From assembly GCA_036405135.1 (NCBI GenBank), contig DASWYF010000047.1:1-64000 (forward strand): a stretch of 64,000 bases of DNA. The letters are read 5' to 3'. Under the pieces are notes generated by a model that saw only the letters and a list, made by a program, of their open reading frames with translations, did no database searches and was not told the origin of the DNA. Shown here one piece after another: positions 13,975 through 23,085 of the stretch (the stretch's first letter is position 1; every line of letters begins with the position of its first letter). This DNA comes from Verrucomicrobiia bacterium. Lineage in GTDB: Bacteria > Verrucomicrobiota > Verrucomicrobiia > Limisphaerales > JAEYXS01. The position numbers and the translations under genes were made by a program.

Positions 13975-16902
13975 ATGATCTTATTGCTCGCCGCAACCAT
14001 ACTCATCCCAAGCGCTTCCCTTTTCGCCGCTCCCATCCCCACCGAACACATCACTTTCTTCGAACAAAAGATCCGCCCCCTCTTGGTCGCCGAATGCTAC
14101 GATTGCCACAGTGCCCAAGCCAAGAAACTCAAAGGTAATCTGCTGCTCGATTCCCAAGCAGGGTTTAAAAAAGGCGGCGATTCCGGGAAACCGCTCCTCG
14201 ATACCAGCGCGCCCGAGGCCAGCTTCTTCCTGAAAGTCATCCGGCACGAAATCGAAGATATGGAGATGCCACCGAAGAAAAAGCTTACTCCTGAGCAGAT
14301 CGCTGATCTGACACGCTGGGTGAAACTCGGCGCTCCCGATCCCCGCACCGGCGTCACCGCCGAAGTGAAGCGCGCCGATAAAACATGGTGGTCCCTCCAA
14401 GCCCTCGCCCAAACACCACCGCCCGAAACCAAAGACCTGAAATCTCAAACCGGCAAAGTCACCAAACCCCAACGCACGAAATTCGATTTCAAAGCCTGGC
14501 AGACCAGCCCCATCGACCGCTACATCCTCGCCAAACTTGCGGACAAAGACCTGCAACCGAATCCTCCCGCCGAACGCCGCGCCCTCATCCGCCGTCTCAC
14601 CTACGATCTCACCGGCCTGCCGCCCTCGCCCGAAGAAGTGGACGCCTTCCTCGCGGACAAATCACCGGATGCTTACGCGAAGCTCGTGGATCGCCTGCTC
14701 GCTTCGCCGCAATACGGCGAGCGCTGGGGCCGTCATTGGCTGGACATCGTGCGCTTCGGCGAGAGCAACGGCTTCGAACGCAATTTCATCATCGATAACG
14801 CCTGGCCCTTCCGCGATTACGTCATCCGTTCTTTCAATGAGGACAAACCCTTCAATCAGTTCATCATCGAACACCTCGCCGGTGATGTCGTGGGTAAAGA
14901 CCAGCCGGACATCGAGATCGGCACCGCCTTCATGACCATCGGGCCATACGACGACGTGGGCAATCAAGACGCTGTCGCCGCTGCGAACATCCGCGCCGCT
15001 ACGCTCGATGACATGGTCACCGCCACCGGCTCCGCGTTCCTCGGTCTCACGATCAATTGCGCCCGTTGCCACAATCACAAGTTCGACCCCATCCCCACGG
15101 AAGATTACTACCGCATCAAAACCGTCTTCGAAGGCGTGAAACACGGCGCGCGCGTGCTGACAACTTCGGCGAAGCTCAAGGAGAACGCCGACGCTACGAA
15201 GCCCTTGAATGAAGAGCGCGAACGTCTGCTATCCGAGAAGGCGAAGATCGAGAAAGAGATCGTCGAACGCGGCAAAACGCTGGTCGTCATCGAGACGCCG
15301 CGTCCCGCCCCCAGTCCGCGCCAGACGGATGAATCCTTTGCGCCGTTGCCCGCGCGTCATGTCCGCTTCAACTTCCTCGCCAGCAGCTCCTCCCCGCTCA
15401 GCGCCGGTGGCGCCAAGCTGGAAGAAGTGCAAGTCTGGTCCGGCGATCGCAACGTCGCCCTCGCCAGCACCGGCGCCAAAGCCGAAGGCGCGAAGGGGCG
15501 TGAAGCAAAAGATTTCGATAACGCCTACGATGTGACCTTGGTGAACGACGGCAAGTTCGGCGCGCGCTGGTTCGTCGGCAATCCTGCGCAACTCACCATC
15601 ACACTCGCGCAAACAGAAACCATCGATCGCGTCACGCTCTTCAATAATTACACCGGACCGGATGACCGCGTCATCGCCGGAGCCGCTCCTGCCGTCATTG
15701 AATACGAAGTGTTCACCTCGCTCGATGGCAAGGAATGGAAACGCGTCGCCGATTCCTTCGACCGCAAAGCCTTCACCCCTGCGCTTGCGAGCGAACGCAT
15801 CCGCCGCCGTGCCACCACCGAAGACGATCATAAACGCCTGCGTGAATTGAACACCGTCATCGCACAAGTGGATGGTAAACTCCGCGCCATCCCCGCGCTG
15901 CCTCAAGTCTGGGTCGGCACCATCACGCAGCCTAAGGATGCCACCGTCGTGCAACGCGGCGGCGATCCCATGAAGCCCGGCGACATCGTAAAACCTTCCA
16001 GTCTCAACGTGCTGGAGCGCGTCACTAAGTCCTATGAGCTGGACGCGAAAGCACCCGAGAACGAACGCCGCCTCGCCCTCGCCAAGTGGATCGCCAGTGA
16101 CGAGAACCCGCTCACTGCCCGCGTGCTGGTGAACCGTCTGTGGCACTATCACTTCGGCACCGGCATTGTGGATACGCCCGGCGATTTCGGTTTCCTCGGC
16201 GGCCAACCGACTCATCCCGAACTGCTCGATCACCTTGCGCAACGCCTCCACTCGAACGGCTGGAAGCTCAAAGCCTTGCACCGCGAAATCCTCCTCTCGC
16301 AGACCTATCAACAATCCGGCGACTTCCGCGAATCCGCCGCCCGTGTGGATAAGGATGCCCGCTTTCTCTGGCGCTTCCCGCCGCGTCGTCTGAACGCTGA
16401 GGAAGTGCGCGATACCGTCCTGCGCGTCGCAGGCAAGCTCGATGCCCGCATGGGCGGTCCCGGTTTCCGCCTCTACGATTACAAGTCGGACAATGTCTCC
16501 ACCTACACGCCGCTCGATAAGGTCGGCCCGGAGACTTATCGCCGCGCCGTCTATCATCAAGGTGCCCGCGCCTCCGTCGTCGATGTCCTCAGTGATTTTG
16601 ATCTGCCGGAAAATGGTTTCAGCGTCCCGCGCCGCGCGAACACCACCACGCCCCTGCAAGCGCTTACGATGCTGAACCACAGCTTCACGCTCGATATGGC
16701 CGCCGCTCTGACCACTCGCCTAGAGCAAGCCGGTGGCAAAGATAACCCGGAGAAGGCCGTGACGAACGCCTACGCCTACGCCTTCCAACGGCAACCCACC
16801 AAGACCGAACTCAAAGCCGCCACGGACTTCATCACCGCAAACGGCCTGCCCGCCTTCTGCCGCGCGCTGCTGAATGCCAATGAACTGATCTATCTCGAAT
16901 AA
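13975..16902 (+). CDS. PSCyt1-DUF1549-DUF1553 (PSD1) secreted cytochrome protein
   Basis: A 975-residue exported protein. The signal peptide is ILLLAATILIPSASLFAA. A planctomycete-type cytochrome c domain with heme motif CYDCH (residues 41-45) and the Met-containing EDMEMPPKKKL follows. DUF1549 (about 180-390) includes GERWGRHWLDIVRFGESNG and a second CxxCH, CARCHNHKFDP, near 362. A discoidin-like beta domain sits near 460-600, and DUF1553 fills the C-terminus (RVLVNRLWHYHFG, RRLNAEEVRDTVLRVAGKL). Function is not established; such proteins occur with DUF1501 partners and are thought to act on polysaccharides or in periplasmic redox. ATG 13975 is chosen for the signal peptide; GTG 13855 would translate two repeats. 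Confidence 0.9.
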   Translation: MILLLAATILIPSASLFAAPIPTEHITFFEQKIRPLLVAECYDCHSAQAKKLKGNLLLDSQAGFKKGGDSGKPLLDTSAPEASFFLKVIRHEIEDMEMPPKKKLTPEQIADLTRWVKLGAPDPRTGVTAEVKRADKTWWSLQALAQTPPPETKDLKSQTGKVTKPQRTKFDFKAWQTSPIDRYILAKLADKDLQPNPPAERRALIRRLTYDLTGLPPSPEEVDAFLADKSPDAYAKLVDRLLASPQYGERWGRHWLDIVRFGESNGFERNFIIDNAWPFRDYVIRSFNEDKPFNQFIIEHLAGDVVGKDQPDIEIGTAFMTIGPYDDVGNQDAVAAANIRAATLDDMVTATGSAFLGLTINCARCHNHKFDPIPTEDYYRIKTVFEGVKHGARVLTTSAKLKENADATKPLNEERERLLSEKAKIEKEIVERGKTLVVIETPRPAPSPRQTDESFAPLPARHVRFNFLASSSSPLSAGGAKLEEVQVWSGDRNVALASTGAKAEGAKGREAKDFDNAYDVTLVNDGKFGARWFVGNPAQLTITLAQTETIDRVTLFNNYTGPDDRVIAGAAPAVIEYEVFTSLDGKEWKRVADSFDRKAFTPALASERIRRRATTEDDHKRLRELNTVIAQVDGKLRAIPALPQVWVGTITQPKDATVVQRGGDPMKPGDIVKPSSLNVLERVTKSYELDAKAPENERRLALAKWIASDENPLTARVLVNRLWHYHFGTGIVDTPGDFGFLGGQPTHPELLDHLAQRLHSNGWKLKALHREILLSQTYQQSGDFRESAARVDKDARFLWRFPPRRLNAEEVRDTVLRVAGKLDARMGGPGFRLYDYKSDNVSTYTPLDKVGPETYRRAVYHQGARASVVDVLSDFDLPENGFSVPRRANTTTPLQALTMLNHSFTLDMAAALTTRLEQAGGKDNPEKAVTNAYAYAFQRQPTKTELKAATDFITANGLPAFCRALLNANELIYLE

Positions 16903-16906
16903 TCGC

Positions 16907-17998
16907 ATGTCATCCACCACCACCCGCCGCTCGTTCATCGCCAAGGCGGGAACTATTGCCTTCGCCTTGAGCCAAGCCGCTCATGCTGCCGATGGTCCCA
17001 AAGAACCCGCCCCGAAAGTGACGTGGGCCAAACCGATACTGCATAATTATTCCGACTACGGCTGGCTGCGCGGCTTCAGCATGGTGCCTTCTTGGGGCGC
17101 ACGGATTGAAGACGCGTGGTGGCTCTATGACGGCGCGCGCATGCGTGAAGAGGTGATGCTCGCGAAGCAAGTCCACGCGAACTGCATCCGCCTCTGGATC
17201 GAGTTCACCGCGTGGATGGCTGATCCCGAAAAAGTCACCGCGCATTTCCTCGATGCCGTGAAAGCAATCGACGAAGCGGGCATGAAAACGATGCCCTGCC
17301 TCTTCAATCGCTGGCACGACAATCATTTCGACTACGGCGGGACGTATGTGGACAACCTCTTTAAAAATTGGGGCCCACAACTCGACTATGTGCGCGCGCT
17401 CGTCACGCCGCTCGCGAAGGACAATCGCATTCTGATCTGGGACTTGTGCAACGAACCACAAACCGGTGCGACTTGGGCGAAAGAGATGCCGTCCGAAGGT
17501 CCGAAGAAGGAACAGGACTGGCTCGCCGCCATCGCTGACACCGTCCGCAAATGCGGTGTGCAACAGCCCATCACTGTCGGCACGATGTTTGGCGCGAACA
17601 TCGAGGCGTTCGCGGATATTTGCGATGTCCTCTGTGGTCATCCGTATGGGCACACCCAGCCTGCCTTGGTAAACCAGATCGCCGACTTGAACCGGCTCAA
17701 ACAAAAATTCACCAAGCCCATGCTGGTGAACGAATGCATCCCCGGCTCACTGAACGATCAAGTTCGTGCGGACACAGCCAAGTATTACGACGAACTGCTC
17801 TCGAAAGCGGGCTTCGGCTGGATGGGTTGGGCCTTACGCGAGGGCAAAGCCATCTCCACGCGCCGCGATCGCTACGATGCTAATGGCATCAACAAAGAAG
17901 GTTTTCATCCTTTCTTCACGAAGGAAGGCAAGCTGCGCGGCGGCTTGGATTTCCTGACGCAGAAACCCGCCTTACGCGCCCCTTGGGAAAAATCATAA
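16907..17998 (+). CDS. GH5-like glycoside hydrolase, Tat-exported
   Basis: A 363-residue enzyme of glycoside hydrolase clan A, closest to cellulase-type GH5. A Tat signal (TTRRSFIAKAG) is followed by a hydrophobic stretch and AHA. The barrel has IRLWIEFTAWM, then LIWDLCNEPQ near residue 185, whose Glu is the expected acid/base, and PMLVNECIPGS near 270, whose Glu is the expected nucleophile. GWMGWALREGK is the late Trp strand. The substrate is unknown, possibly a beta-glycan. It begins 4 bp after the PSD1 stop and ends 4 bp before the DUF1501 gene, so the three are one operon. Confidence 0.85.
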   Translation: MSSTTTRRSFIAKAGTIAFALSQAAHAADGPKEPAPKVTWAKPILHNYSDYGWLRGFSMVPSWGARIEDAWWLYDGARMREEVMLAKQVHANCIRLWIEFTAWMADPEKVTAHFLDAVKAIDEAGMKTMPCLFNRWHDNHFDYGGTYVDNLFKNWGPQLDYVRALVTPLAKDNRILIWDLCNEPQTGATWAKEMPSEGPKKEQDWLAAIADTVRKCGVQQPITVGTMFGANIEAFADICDVLCGHPYGHTQPALVNQIADLNRLKQKFTKPMLVNECIPGSLNDQVRADTAKYYDELLSKAGFGWMGWALREGKAISTRRDRYDANGINKEGFHPFFTKEGKLRGGLDFLTQKPALRAPWEKS

Positions 17999-18002
17999 CC
18001 GT

Positions 18003-19448
18003 ATGAACTCCGATCTCTTCAATCTCACCCGCCGCAATTTCCTCGGCCGCATGACCGGCGGCCTCACCGGTGTCGCGCTCACGAGCCTGCTTGCGGATGA
18101 TTTGCTCGGTGCGACCATCGCGAATGGGACCGATGCGTGGAAGCCCGGCCAGCCGCAGTTCAAGCCCAAGGCCAAGCAAGTCCTGCACATCTTTTGCCCC
18201 GGCGCGGCCTCGCACGTGGACCTCTGGGATCACAAACCATCGCTGGAGAAATACGATGGTAAGCCCTTGCCCGGTGAAGAAAACATGGTGAGCTTCCAAG
18301 GCAAGAATGGCCCGTTGATGAAATCGCCGTGGGCCTTCACGCCCGCTGGCAAGAGCGGCAAGATGATCTCCTCCATGCTCCCGCACATGAGCAAGCATGT
18401 GGACGACATCGCGTTCCTGCACGGCATGGCTTCCCGCACGAACACGCACGGCCCCGGCTGCATCTTCATGAACAGCGGCTTCGTGCGTGAAGGTTTTCCC
18501 AGTGCCGGTGCGTGGACCAGTTACGCCCTCGGCAGCTTGAATCAAAACCTGCCCACGTATGTCGCCATCCAGGACGTGCGCGGTGAACCGCCGAATGGCA
18601 AAGCGAATTGGTCGAACGGTTTTCTGCCCGCCGATTACCAAGCCGTGGCGATGGCTGCCCAGCAACCGCTTCGCAATCTCGCCCGCCCCTCTTCGGTCTC
18701 TGAGAAAGAAGAAAAGGCCACGCGCGATTTCCTGCAAACGATGAATCGCGAGCATTCAATGCGTCATCCCGGCGAGAGCGAATTGAAAGCGCGCATGGCC
18801 TCCTACGAGCTCGCCGCCCGCATGCAACTCACCGCCCCGGAAGTGTCCGACATCTCGAAAGAACCCGCGCATCTCCAGCAGATGTACGGCACAGACAGCA
18901 AGAATCCCTTGCTCGCCGCTTATGCGCGGAATTGCCTGCTCACCCGCCGCTTCCTCGAACAAGGTGTGCGCTACGTGAGCCTCTACTGCGCCTCCCGCGC
19001 CTCCGCCGTCGATGGCCTGCTGAACTGGGACGCGCACAAAACCTTGAAGGCCGATTACGAACGTCACTGCCCGATCTTCGATCAACCTACCGCTGCCCTG
19101 CTCACAGACATGAAACAGCGCGGCATGTTGGAAGACACGCTCGTGCTCTGGACCACTGAGTTCGGTCGCATGCCCACACGCCAGGACGGCACCGATGGTC
19201 GCGATCACAATCCCGACGCCTTCACCACCTGGATGATGGGCGCAGGCATCAAGGGCGGCACCAGCTACGGCGCCACCGATGAGTTTGGTCGTCGCTCCGT
19301 GGAGAACGTCACCTATGTGTATGACTTCTACGCGACCGTGCTGCAATTGCTCGGCCTCAACCACGAGAAATTAACCTACTATCACAACGGTGCCGAACGT
19401 CGTCTCACCGATGTGCATGGGCATGTGATCGAAAAGATTCTAACTTAA
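18003..19448 (+). CDS. DUF1501 protein, Tat-exported
   Basis: A 481-residue protein with the Tat motif TRRNFLGRM, followed by the DUF1501 sequence of the alkaline phosphatase/sulfatase-like superfamily. Visible family blocks are FCPGAASHVDLWDHKP, MASRTNTHGPGC, LWTTEFGRMPTRQDG and GRDHNPDAFTTWMMGAGIKGG, and it ends with HNGAERRLTDVHGHVI. DUF1501 proteins accompany PSD1 proteins across Planctomycetota and Verrucomicrobiota; the activity is unproven, though the conserved Asp/His residues suggest a metal-dependent hydrolase fold. It is the second member of this type of pair here; a paralog is at 23086. Confidence 0.9.
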   Translation: MNSDLFNLTRRNFLGRMTGGLTGVALTSLLADDLLGATIANGTDAWKPGQPQFKPKAKQVLHIFCPGAASHVDLWDHKPSLEKYDGKPLPGEENMVSFQGKNGPLMKSPWAFTPAGKSGKMISSMLPHMSKHVDDIAFLHGMASRTNTHGPGCIFMNSGFVREGFPSAGAWTSYALGSLNQNLPTYVAIQDVRGEPPNGKANWSNGFLPADYQAVAMAAQQPLRNLARPSSVSEKEEKATRDFLQTMNREHSMRHPGESELKARMASYELAARMQLTAPEVSDISKEPAHLQQMYGTDSKNPLLAAYARNCLLTRRFLEQGVRYVSLYCASRASAVDGLLNWDAHKTLKADYERHCPIFDQPTAALLTDMKQRGMLEDTLVLWTTEFGRMPTRQDGTDGRDHNPDAFTTWMMGAGIKGGTSYGATDEFGRRSVENVTYVYDFYATVLQLLGLNHEKLTYYHNGAERRLTDVHGHVIEKILT

Positions 19449-19462
19449 TTCTTCAACATGAC

Positions 19463-22400
19463 GTGAGCACCAGCAGTTCCAATCAACCAAGACGTCGCTC
19501 ATCGCTATTCCTCGCGTTGCTGGGAACTGTACTGGTCAGCTCACCCTTAGTCGCCGCTGAGAAAATTGATTTCGTCCGTGATATCCAACCTATCTTCCAG
19601 CAGAGCTGCCTGAAATGTCACGGGCCCGAAACTCATAAGAGTAATTATCGTCTGGATGCCAAAGCCAGCGCGTTGCACGGCGGTGATTATCACGCACCGA
19701 ACATCATCCCCGGCAAAAGCAGCGAAAGCCCGCTCGTCCGTTTCATCACCGGTCAGGATGAAAAACTCGTCATGCCGCCGAAAGGCGAGCGGCTGAACGA
19801 GAAACAGATCGCGCTCGTGCGTGCGTGGATCGATCAAGGCGCGGAGTGGCCCGAGAGCGCCAGTGTGAAGCTGGAGGATAAACTAGATTGGTGGTCGCTC
19901 AAGCCGCTCACGAAGCCCGCAGTTCCTAAGGTTCAGGGTTCAAAGTTTAAGGTTCAGAATCCGATCGATGCTTTTATCGTCGCGAAGCTACAGAAGAAGG
20001 GTCTGCCGCAATCACCGGAAGCCGATCGACGCACATTGATCCGTCGGCTCTATTTCGATCTCATCGGCTTGCCGCCGAAGCCGGAAGAGATCGAGTCATT
20101 CATCGCAGATAAAGATCCGCAGGCTTACGAGAAGCTGGTGGATCGTTTGCTCGCTTCACCGCGATACGGCGAGCGTTGGGCGCGGCATTGGCTGGACGTG
20201 GTGCACTACGGTGACACGCACGGTTACGATAAGGACAAGCCACGCCCGAACGCGTGGCCGTATAGGGATTACGTCATCCGCGCCTTCAATGAAGACAAGC
20301 CCTACGCGCGCTTCGTGCAGGAACAGATCGCGGGCGATGTCATGTATCCCGGCACCCGCGATGGCATCGAGGCGTTGGGCTTCATCGCGGCCGGGCCGTG
20401 GGATTTCATCGGTCACGCGGAAGTGCCCGAGAGCAAGACCGATGGCAAGATCGCGCGGCACCTGGATCGCGATGATATGGTGGCGAACACGATGCAAACT
20501 TTTAACAGCCTCACCGTGGGCTGCGCGCAGTGTCACAACCACAAGTTCGATCCCATCTCGCAGGAAGATTACTACTCGCTGCAAGCCGTGTTCGCCGCGC
20601 TGGATCGCTCGGATAAAAAATACTTCACCGATGCCGCGCTGACGAAGCGTTTCAATGAGCTGGAGAATCAGCAGCAAGCGCTTTCGGCGAAAAAGAAAGC
20701 CAACGAGGCGAAGATCAAGCAACTGGGCGGGAAAGAACTCGTCGCGCTGGATGAGCAGATCGCGGCGACTTCGAAAAAGAGCTTGGGCAATACGCGTTCT
20801 GAATTTGGTTATCACAGTGCCATCGCCAAAGAGCAGAACACGCAGAAATGGGTGCAGGTGGATCTGGGCAAGAGCGTGGTGATCGACAAGGTGGTACTGC
20901 AACCGTGCTATGATGATTTCAACGGTATCGGTTCAGGTTTCGGTTTCCCTCTACGCTTCAAGATCGAGGCGAGCGATGATGCGGAGTTCAAGACCGGTCG
21001 CGTCATCATCACCTCGCAGGAGAAAGCGGATGTGCGCAATCCCGGCACGAGACCGCAGAACTACACTTCCTCAGGAGCCACGGGCCGCTACGTGCGCATC
21101 ACGGCGACGAAGCTGGCCTTGCGCAAGGATGATTACATTTTCTCGCTCGCGGAGTTGGAGGTCTATGACAGCACGGGCCATAACCTCGCGGCGAGCGCGC
21201 CCGTAAGTGCACTGGATTCCATTGAGGCACCGCCGCGCTGGCGGAAGGCGAACTTGGTCGATTCAGTCGCGCCCTTGCCCGATCCCGACATCTCCGGGCA
21301 AGTCGCCGATCTAGAAAGCAAACGGGCGAAGTTGCTGGAAGGTCTGCTGGATGCGAATGCCAAGACGGAGCAGGCGCAGGTGGAGAAAGACTTGAATCAA
21401 ACGAAGATCGAGCTGGCGGCGTTTCCGAAGCCGGATGTCGTCTATGCAGGCACGGTGCTTCATGGCTCGGGGAACTTCGCCGGCACGGGCGCGAATGGCG
21501 GCAAGCCCCGCCCCATCCATCTGCTGAATCGCGGCAGTGTGCTGGCACCGGGGAAGGAAGTGCTGCCGGGCGCATTGCAAGCCATCACGTGGTTGCCGGG
21601 ACGTTTTGAGCAAGTGGCGCAAAGTGCGGAAGGAGAACGGCGCGTGGAGTTGGCCAAGTGGCTGACAGATGAGAAAAATCCGCTGACGTGGCGCAGCATC
21701 GTTAACCGCGTGTGGCAATATCACTTCGGCAAAGGCTTGGCCGAAACACCGAATGATTTCGGCCGCATGGGCATCCAACCAATGCATCCGGAACTGATCG
21801 ACTGGTTGGCGATGGAGTTCCGCGATGGCGGACAATCGCTCAAGCAGTTGCACAAGCTGATGGTGACGAGCGCGACGTATCGGCAGGCATCGGACGTTCA
21901 ATCGTTAAAAGGTTCAAACGCTAAAAAGGGCAATCGCTTGAACGATTCAACGATTCAACCTTTTAACGAAGCACGGGCGATTGATGCCGATAACCGCTAT
22001 CTCTGGCGGATGAACCGGCGCAAGCTGGACGCGGAAGGTGTGCGGGACAGCGTGCTGTTTGTGAGTGGCAAGTTGAACCTGAAGATGGGCGGCCCGGCGT
22101 TTCAGGATTTCGTCATCGAGAAGCCGGAGCATTCGCCGCATTACCAGTATCATCTGCATAACCCGGATGATCCGCAGACGCATCGGCGTTCCATCTATCG
22201 CTTCATCGTGCGCTCGCAGATGCAGCCCTTCATGACCACGCTGGATTGTGCGGACCCCTCCATGCAAGTGGGCAAACGCAACGAAAGCCTGTCACCCCTG
22301 CAAGCCCTTGCGCTCATGAACAACGGCCTGATGGTGACGATGTCGAAACATTTCGCTGCGAAACTGGAGGCCGGTGGTGGTGACGTGATGGCACAGATTG

Positions 22401-22540
22401 AACGTGGCTTTTATGAAGTGACCGGCCGCAAACCCACCAAAGACGAGGCGCAGAAGCTGGCGGCTTATGCGAAAGAGTTTGGGATGACGAACATGTGTCG
22501 CGTTCTGTTAAACCTCAACGAATTCAGTTTTGTGGATTGA
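19463..22540 (+). CDS. PSCyt1-DUF1549-DUF1553 (PSD1) secreted cytochrome protein
   Basis: A 1025-residue paralog of the 13975 gene. The signal peptide (LFLALLGTVLVSSPLVAA) leads to heme motif CLKCH at residues 49-53 and a Met ligand region DEKLVMPPKG. DUF1549 has GERWARHWLDVVHYGDTHG, and a second CxxCH (CAQCHNHKFDP) lies near 354. A discoidin-like beta domain occupies about 445-580 (QKWVQVDLGKSVVIDKVVL, GRYVRITATKL). DUF1553 includes RSIVNRVWQYHFGKGLAET. Two repeat-derived insertions are translated: KVQGSKFKVQ near 157 and about 25 residues near 813-838. GTG 19463 is the only suitable start. The partner DUF1501 gene is at 23086. Confidence 0.9.
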   Translation: MSTSSSNQPRRRSSLFLALLGTVLVSSPLVAAEKIDFVRDIQPIFQQSCLKCHGPETHKSNYRLDAKASALHGGDYHAPNIIPGKSSESPLVRFITGQDEKLVMPPKGERLNEKQIALVRAWIDQGAEWPESASVKLEDKLDWWSLKPLTKPAVPKVQGSKFKVQNPIDAFIVAKLQKKGLPQSPEADRRTLIRRLYFDLIGLPPKPEEIESFIADKDPQAYEKLVDRLLASPRYGERWARHWLDVVHYGDTHGYDKDKPRPNAWPYRDYVIRAFNEDKPYARFVQEQIAGDVMYPGTRDGIEALGFIAAGPWDFIGHAEVPESKTDGKIARHLDRDDMVANTMQTFNSLTVGCAQCHNHKFDPISQEDYYSLQAVFAALDRSDKKYFTDAALTKRFNELENQQQALSAKKKANEAKIKQLGGKELVALDEQIAATSKKSLGNTRSEFGYHSAIAKEQNTQKWVQVDLGKSVVIDKVVLQPCYDDFNGIGSGFGFPLRFKIEASDDAEFKTGRVIITSQEKADVRNPGTRPQNYTSSGATGRYVRITATKLALRKDDYIFSLAELEVYDSTGHNLAASAPVSALDSIEAPPRWRKANLVDSVAPLPDPDISGQVADLESKRAKLLEGLLDANAKTEQAQVEKDLNQTKIELAAFPKPDVVYAGTVLHGSGNFAGTGANGGKPRPIHLLNRGSVLAPGKEVLPGALQAITWLPGRFEQVAQSAEGERRVELAKWLTDEKNPLTWRSIVNRVWQYHFGKGLAETPNDFGRMGIQPMHPELIDWLAMEFRDGGQSLKQLHKLMVTSATYRQASDVQSLKGSNAKKGNRLNDSTIQPFNEARAIDADNRYLWRMNRRKLDAEGVRDSVLFVSGKLNLKMGGPAFQDFVIEKPEHSPHYQYHLHNPDDPQTHRRSIYRFIVRSQMQPFMTTLDCADPSMQVGKRNESLSPLQALALMNNGLMVTMSKHFAAKLEAGGGDVMAQIERGFYEVTGRKPTKDEAQKLAAYAKEFGMTNMCRVLLNLNEFSFVD
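19926..19957. repeat. Short repeat inserted in frame in PSD1
   Basis: Two AAGGTTCAG-type units (19928-19936 and 19949-19957) flank GGTTCAAAGTTT. The repeat type resembles dispersed non-coding repeats, but here it is translated (KVQGSKFKVQ) between the cytochrome domain and DUF1549. Confidence 0.55.
21899..21968. repeat. Palindromic element inserted in frame in PSD1
   Basis: CGTTAAAAGGTTCAAACG (21903-21920) is complementary at 15 of 18 positions to CGATTCAACCTTTTAACG (21951-21968). The intervening bases complete an element of about 70 bp that keeps the reading frame open. The paralog at 13975 has no equivalent segment at this point. Confidence 0.65.
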
Positions 22541-22565
22541 ACAGGAGCAAACAGAGGGAACAGAG
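22538..22565 (+). repeat. Inverted repeat, left arm of GxxExxY unit
   Basis: The 28-bp arm TGAACAGGAGCAAACAGAGG plus GAACAGAG includes the stop codon of the PSD1 gene. It is complementary to 23037-23064 at 27 of 28 positions. Confidence 0.8.
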
Positions 22566-22585
22566 AGAAAGAAGGAAATAACACT

Positions 22586-22987
22586 ATGCATACACATTAC
22601 GAAAGAGCATGCGGTCTGACGGCTGAGATCATCGGCGGCGCCATAGAGGTGCATCGCGATAAAGGTGCCGGGTTGATTGAAAGCATCTACGAAAAGTGTT
22701 TTCTCCACGAAATGTCTCTTCGCAACTTAAAGACGCTCAGTCAAAAGCTGGTTCTCGTAAAATATAAGGGCTTGGTGTTTGAGGAGCCGCTTCGCTTTGA
22801 CGTCTTGGTCGAAGACTGTGTTTTGGTTGAGCTTAAAGCAGTACAGGAAGTGTTACCCATTCATAAGGCTCAATTGATGAGCTATATGAAACTGCTCGAT
22901 GTACCCTTGGGCCTCGTCATCAATCTCCATGAAACCAAACTGACCGAAGGTGTCCATCGCATGATACTCCCCGGTGCTAACCAATAA
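22586..22987 (+). CDS. GxxExxY family protein (PD-(D/E)XK nuclease-like)
   Basis: A 133-residue protein with the signature GLIESIY (residues 32-38) and the family sequence FEEPLRFDVLVEDCVLVELKA, in which the Asp of RFDVLV and the E-x-K of ELK match a PD-(D/E)XK nuclease core. HKAQLMSYMKLL and LGLVINLHE are further family blocks. The biological role is unknown; the family often occurs in several copies per genome near repeats. Here it sits between a PSD1 gene and its DUF1501 partner, elsewhere adjacent in such sets, and is bounded by 28-bp inverted repeats, as if inserted as a unit of about 527 bp. Confidence 0.88.
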   Translation: MHTHYERACGLTAEIIGGAIEVHRDKGAGLIESIYEKCFLHEMSLRNLKTLSQKLVLVKYKGLVFEEPLRFDVLVEDCVLVELKAVQEVLPIHKAQLMSYMKLLDVPLGLVINLHETKLTEGVHRMILPGANQ

Positions 22988-23036
22988 ATCACGCCCGTGA
23001 AAACAGAAACAGCTTCAACCGGTATGGCTTATCCAT

Positions 23037-23064
23037 CTCTGTTCCCTCTGTTTTCTCCTGTTCA
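23037..23064 (-). repeat. Inverted repeat, right arm of GxxExxY unit
   Basis: CTCTGTTCCCTCTGTTTTCT plus CCTGTTCA is the reverse complement of 22538-22565 except for one base. It ends 21 bp before the DUF1501 start. Confidence 0.8.
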
Positions 23065-23085
23065 GAATCCGGCGTGAAGTAGCCT

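Noticed and set aside
15229-16680. A 483-aa minus-strand frame within PSD1
   Set aside because: Antisense of a well-supported PSD1 gene with no recognisable motifs.
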